From NCBI GenBank assembly GCA_023213395.1, contig CM041465.1:155255741-155319740 (forward strand): a DNA stretch of 64,000 nucleotides, written 5' to 3'. The DNA comes from Cycas panzhihuaensis. Its lineage: Eukaryota; Cycadophyta. Below the pieces are notes generated by a model that had not been told where the DNA came from, searched no databases, and worked only from the letters and a program-made list of their open reading frames with translations. Below are positions 59,349-64,000 of this stretch, piece after piece. A program made the position numbers and the translations under genes. Within the stretch, counting starts at the first letter, position 1. Each line of letters begins with the position of its first letter.

Positions 59349-60016
59349 TCAAGGTGGAGATTGTTAGATAATGTAACAACAATATTTTAGAGGCTAAAAT
59401 TTTGATAGGTTGGTAGTGCAGTTTCTCCCTAAACTTCCTCAGGGGGTTCCAAGGGGGGTGAGAGCCCCCTTAGTTGGGGGTGTGGGGGGAGTTAGAACCC
59501 CCATGCAAAGAGGGGCTTTAGGGGCAATAGTCCCCAACCCAAAAATCTAGCACTGAAAAACATACTAAATTTTAAAGAGAATCAAGGTCGTTCACTCAAA
59601 ATACCCTAGATTCTATGGTCAATATTTGTGCCTTGTATGACTCTCTTGTATAGCCCAATTTATGGTGCTTTTTCATTATGTTAATGGTGTTTGATGTATT
59701 AGATATATTGTGAAGAGTTAGGCGATTGGTTATTGTTGTTTTGAGCATTCTACTACAGATTATGTATATTTCTCCATTCTTTGATAATAAATATTGATAC
59801 CTTTCCTGTGTGGATGTTTCCCTAGCATAATGCTAGGGATTTCACACGTTATATTGGGTGAATATGTGATGCTTTGGCTTTCTAATTTATGTTATTATAT
59901 TATCTCTAGTTTAAGAACTTGCATGTTAGATTTTAGTTTTGATTCCTGTAACTAGTTGCAAAATAATTTAGATCTTGGTGATGCTTTTAGGTTATTGGGA
60001 TCTTATCTTCTCAACA
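59349..60016 (+). repeat. Polypurine tract and 3' LTR of copia A2
   Basis: CAAGGTGGAGAT (59,350-59,361) precedes the LTR start TGTTAGATAATGTAAC at 59,362. The LTR ends CTTCTCAACA at 60,016, followed by the right copy of ACAAA. Confidence 0.95.
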
Positions 60017-60185
60017 ACAAATATATCCATAGTGCCACAAATATATTTATGGTACTAGACTATGCATTTCATCATTCTAAACTTTTTTTAATTTTCTCTA
60101 TTTCTTTTCTTTTCTAAATTAGGTTATTAATTTTTTATTGATATATGAGTGATTTCTAAGTTTTGATGCCAAATTTACATGATGC

Positions 60186-61900
60186 GGGTTATTATGGTAG
60201 TAAATAATCATGAGAATATTAGAATGCCCATGTTTGGGCTTACAGAGATGATGATTATATAAGATAGAGAGGTTCTATGGAGATGCAAGCTTTTGTGAAT
60301 CATTACGATGCATCAATTTGTATCAAATCAGGCATTGATAGTTGATATCATCTTACACTAGGATTGAAGGAGGTGAGTTTTCCACCTATCAATGATAGGA
60401 GATGTCACTATCATACCACATGATATTAGGAGGGTACTAGGATTACCAGATAGAGGGGTACTAAGGTTACTAGCCAAAGGGGCACCTCATGAGCTGTGGG
60501 TGCTACGCAGTATTGAGAAGGTTCACCAGGTAGCTACCTAAGTTTTCTATGGCCAAGGGCACTGGGATAGATACGATGGGATAGCAAGAAGGATTATGAC
60601 AGTAGTTATTCCTCTTCCAAGGAAGTTGATTATCTTTGAAATTCTATTTTAGATATCCCAAAGATAGAACTACTAAGAAGATGGGTGGATTCCATGCATA
60701 GATGTGAGGCAAAGGAGAGGCTAAATTGGGTGGTATTAGTGGCTGTGAACATGAGGGCACAATTGGACCACATTAAGACAACTAGCTGAGGAGGATTCTC
60801 TTACTACTCAATCCTACAGTATTAGTTCTTTAATCATTTTTAAGGGGTGGAGTTGATTACAGGACTGCAACTAGTAATACTAAGTAGGTCACTCATTCAT
60901 GATGGCCTTCTCAATTTTGTAGCCTAGGGGAGCCATAGTAGGTGTATTGATCAATGGATATGATATCCCTAGATCTTCTCACATTAGATTACTACAATGG
61001 GAACTCTTACAGGGATGTCCATTGGAATAGTAATGAGGAGGGTGATGTGAATATTACTAAATAGGCCATCAAGGCTAGCGATTAGGATGGAGATGGTGAT
61101 GAGGATGCGAGTGGGGATGAGGAGGAGAAGGAGGAAGTAGCTAGGTGTGAGGGAGAGCCCAATTTCGGTGCAAAGGGTGAGGGAGGCAATTAAGGGGATC
61201 CATCTATGTCAGAGGAGATTCTGACATAAGGTATTTTAATTTATATTTTTAATTCTAGTCCATCTTCAACTATTTTAGGTTACTTTGATTGTATATATCT
61301 AGTTGTTGACACCTAAGCTTATATATTTTCAAGTGATAGTATTACAGAAGAGGTCATCGTTAGGGTAGTTATTGACTTATTCCCTATGGTCTACATGAAG
61401 GGCTAGCCTACTATAGTAGATAGTATAGAGCCAACATGACCTTGACCTCACATAGTAGCTTGTGCTCCTTGACTCTAAGTCAGAGAGGTATAGGCAGTTA
61501 AGACACATGATCTCTAGTTAGACCAAGACCAGGTCAGGGCTAAGCAAGATTGACCATAGGCTCAGATGTAGGAGTTAGAGGAATGGGGAGCAAAGATGGC
61601 GCCGCCTATGGTAGCAGTACCCCTACAGATGGCTCTAACCACTGAGGTATAGAATGTTATTCTAGAGGCATGAGTCTAGGAGATATAAGAGGGAGCATGA
61701 TTGACTCTAATCAAGGTACGGCCAGCTAGTGGGTTAGATGGCAACCTGATCCTCTAGGTCATATTCAACTACTACATCCTGATAGAGATTGAAGGACAAG
61801 GGTTGTCCACAAGATGAGGGGAGTAAGGCTAAGCCATCACTATAGCTGAGGAGGAGCTTAGGGAGTGCTTGGACTCCACCTAAGTAGAGGAGGGACTAGG
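60186..61900 (+). pseudogene. Tat2 PMD gene, exons 2 and 3
   Basis: Exon 2 (about 60,186-61,230) reads, in one frame with stops, VIMVVNNHENIRMPMFGLTE, NQALIVDIILH, MIGDVTIIPHDIRRVLGLPD, VIPLPRKLIIFEILF, then in other frames LVAVNMRAQLDHIKT and GFSYYSIL. These align with the Tat1 PMD along its length. An acidic stretch follows near 61,080-61,140 (DGDGDEDASGDEEEKEEVA). Exon 2 ends AAG before GTATTT at 61,231, and exon 3 starts after GTGATAG at 61,340, so intron 2 is 109 nt against 108 in Tat1. Exon 3 reads RVVIDLFPMVYMKG and decays towards 61,900. Exon 1 is at 51,138. The gene is antisense to Tat2 and clearly dead. Confidence 0.8.
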
Positions 61901-62636
61901 TAGGAGATAATACCCCTTTAGGCCATAAGGGGATATATATATATATATATTTGTATTGTAGAGGAGATTTGAGCTTCTAGGGGTATTGAGCTTGTATTTA
62001 TGATTGCACATGCCTACAAGTATCCCAGCCTCTTCATGGGATGTTATATCCCTATCCACATTGTACTCTTTCTTTTGTATAGATATTTATCAAGATCAAT
62101 TAATACTCTGCCATTTTTATATCTCTAGTGTACTCATTTTGTGGATGTTCTCTCCATGTGTTATATCACTCTTGCATGTGTATATACTTTGGTTGGGTAT
62201 GTTTATTTGATATAATTTTATATGTGTGGCATCATAGCACATACCATACATACACACACATACATAATCCACATGAAATGATATTATGTATTTGGGAACT
62301 AGTTTGTACTCCTAGAGGAGCCTCCTGCCCCCTATTACAGGGTTATTGTCATCATCGCCTAGGGACAATAGTGAAGGGACCTTGGTAAGGCATCTTGCAT
62401 TAATACAGTGATACCTAAGGCTGAGGTAGCTTAAGATCATTTTAGAGTGATGGGATAGGGGTGATTCAGCACTATGCCCCATTTCAGGAGGGGAGCCTAA
62501 CCTTAATAGGAGAGATAGTTTAGGTATATTTTTAAAGTAGGATTGACAGTTTAGGCTCATAGTAGAGTGAGTTGGCATTTTTAGCTCATACTAGAGTAAG
62601 TTGGCGTGGTTTCCCTCCTATGTTAGAGGGCTATGA
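61901..62636 (-). other. Tat2 spacer between PMD gene and integrase
   Basis: Contains a short (TA)n at 61,932-61,951 and two copies of a unit near CTCATAxTAGAGTxAGTTGG (62,556-62,605). GAGCCTAAACTGTC-like text on the minus strand resembles the Tat1 86-bp repeat. The open frames at 62,004-62,388 have no recognisable relatives. Confidence 0.5.
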
Positions 62637-64000
62637 GGTTGGTTATAAAACCTCTTAAGAAATTAATTGTTGATAACCTTCTCGAACTCGAGGCTATTAG
62701 ATAATATGACAATAATATTTTAGAGGCAAAATTTTTGGCAGGTTAGCAGTGTAGTTTTCTCTCTAAACTTTCATAGGGGATCCAAGCGGGGTAAGCTCCC
62801 CCCTTGACTAGGGGATGTAGGGGGTACTAGAATCCCCTGCCTCCGCCCCCCTACAAATAGGGGTCCAGGGATGGTAGCCCCCAAGCCAAAAAGCGAGCAC
62901 TGTAAAACATACTAAATTATAAAGAGAATCAGGGTCATTCATTAAAAATACCCCAAATTTAATGGTCAAGATTTGTGCCTTGTATGACTCTCTTATATAG
63001 CCCATTTTAGGGTGTTTCTTCATTATGTTGATGGTATTTGATGTATTGGATGTACTGTATTGAGAAGACGTAGCTAATTGTTGTTGATGTGAGTATTTTG
63101 CTATAAATTATGTATATTTCTCCATCCTTGGATAATAAAGATTGATACTTTTCCTATGTGAATATTTCCATAGCACATTGCAAAGGTTTTACCATGTTAT
63201 ATCTAATGTATATATGATGCTTTGGCTTTTTGATGTGTTTATTATATTATCTCTAGTTTAAGTACTTACATGTTAAATTTTAATTTTAGTTTATGTAACT
63301 AGTTGCAAAATAGTTTAGATCTTGGTGGTGATTCTAGTTATTAGGACTTAGTTTTCTTAATAGAGGATTTCCAAGGTAGCAATCTGATATGTGCCATTAT
63401 GTAATGTATCAATGACTACAAAGGGGCATATCCACTTTGAGCCAAATTTTAAAAGGCAATCATATAAATACTCTAATTTGAGGACTTGGTCCTTAAGAAC
63501 TAGAGGTCATGGTCAAAGGGGCTTATCCTACATCTTTTAGGCTTTGGCCTTAGATATAAGATTTACTTGATACACTATGAAGAACTATTTATCTAATGCC
63601 TCAAGGTCAAGTAGATAGGCTTGATATCACCACTCTTCATCTATGAAGTCCTTAAGAGAAACTTACAATAAAGGGATTTTGACTTTGAGAGGGAGGACTA
63701 CCTCTGATTTATAGACCAAAGAGAACAATATCATTATTGTGGTTGTCCTGATAGATAAACAATAGGCCGATAAGATTGGGTAGAGCTAGAGGTTCCAATC
63801 CCTTTAGGATTGGGTGACTGTCTTCTTAAGAATATTGATCAGGATTTTATTGAAGGCTTTGATCTAGCCATTGGCCTGGGGATAATAAAGAGATGAGGTC
63901 TTGTCAGAGATTTTAAACTTTTTATAAAGTTCATCCATTTATTTATTACAAAATAGGATCTCGTTATTTGTAATAAGGATGTTAAGGACCCTAAAGCGAC
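62637..64000 (-). pseudogene. Tat2 integrase, C-terminal half, split by a solo LTR
   Basis: On the minus strand from the right edge: LITNNEILFCNK (second catalytic Asp changed to Asn), MDELYKKFKISDKTSSLYYP, QANG-stop-IKAFNKILINILKK (Glu changed to Lys). After decayed text come DQVLKLEYLYDCLLKFGSKW, CPFVVIDTLHNGTYQIATLE near 63,370-63,480. A family-A LTR intervenes (62,695-63,362), and the frame continues from 62,690 as EFEKVINN-stop-FLKRFYN. Every block aligns with Tat1 integrase 41,880-42,548. The rest of pol lies beyond 64,000. Confidence 0.9.
62695..63362 (+). repeat. Solo LTR of copia family A
   Basis: A full-length copy (668 bp) begins TATTAGATAATATGACAATA (TG changed to TA) and ends TTTTCTTAATA. 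It has no internal element sequence on either side. Flanks GAGGC (62,690-62,694) and GAGGA (63,363-63,367) differ at one base, so it is a target duplication around a single LTR, the product of LTR-LTR recombination. The open frame at 62,808-63,023 on the minus strand is LTR sequence shared with the other copies. Confidence 0.92.

Larger units (their letters stand above)
51479..60016 (+). mobile_element. Copia A2: Ty1/copia element containing element C
   Basis: LTRs at 51,479-52,143 and 59,362-60,016 enclose gag, protease, integrase, RT and RNase H on the plus strand. The flanking pentamer ACAAA is perfect at both sides (51,474-51,478 and 60,017-60,021). Element C (53,784-56,966) is inserted in integrase. 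Proteins match the Tnt1/Tork-like copia type. The host site is intron 1 of the Tat2 PMD gene. Confidence 0.96.

Overview
The window is nuclear DNA of a land plant, most likely a seed plant with a large, repeat-rich genome. I cannot name the species. Everything I can identify belongs to LTR retrotransposons of the Ty3/gypsy and Ty1/copia types, plus gene sequences they carry. I found no host gene in its native setting, no tRNA or rRNA gene and no CRISPR array. Reading frames are broken throughout, often where a Gln codon has become TAG or TAA, which suggests old, formerly methylated copies. The GC-rich block near 35.9-47 kb is the youngest large element.

Layout. 1-1.4 kb: C-terminal end of a Ty3/gypsy chromovirus-like integrase with a polypurine tract. 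1.5-5.2 kb: AT-rich DNA I cannot assign. 5.2-10.4 kb: a decayed copia pol split inside RNase H by a 2.9-kb LTR element that carries an antisense fragment resembling an LRR receptor-kinase. 10.9-12.54 kb: a Tat-type Ty3/gypsy fragment with the order protease, extra RNase H, start of RT. It is cut at 12,541 by the end of another element.

From 12,541 to the right edge the window is one very large minus-strand Tat-type element ('Tat2'), split by five later insertions: a chromovirus (14,930-20,314); copia A1 (21,214-31,750, minus), itself carrying copia B (22,933-28,217); a 16.5-kb plus-strand Tat element 'Tat1' (33,202-49,727); copia A2 (51,479-60,016), itself carrying a gag-only copia-like element C (53,784-56,966); and a solo LTR of family A (62,695-63,362). 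Several insertion points can be proved because the broken protein resumes in frame on the far side, and several have matching 5-bp target duplications (ATAGG, CAAGG, ACAAA).

The main find is the 3' half of the Tat elements. In both Tat1 and Tat2 a gene on the opposite strand lies between integrase and the 3' LTR. It encodes a plant mobile domain (PMD) followed by an acidic linker and a coiled coil. It is interrupted by two introns of nearly equal length in the two copies (about 482/481 and 108/109 nt), and Tat1 shows a TATA box in front of it. Beyond it, on the element's own strand, lies an extra RNase H (the aRNH type), well downstream of integrase. In Tat2 the PMD gene is split by copia A2 in intron 1, and a 0.9-kb TA-rich microsatellite sits exactly where its TATA box should be. 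All alignments were made by eye; boundaries without a stated duplication are approximate.
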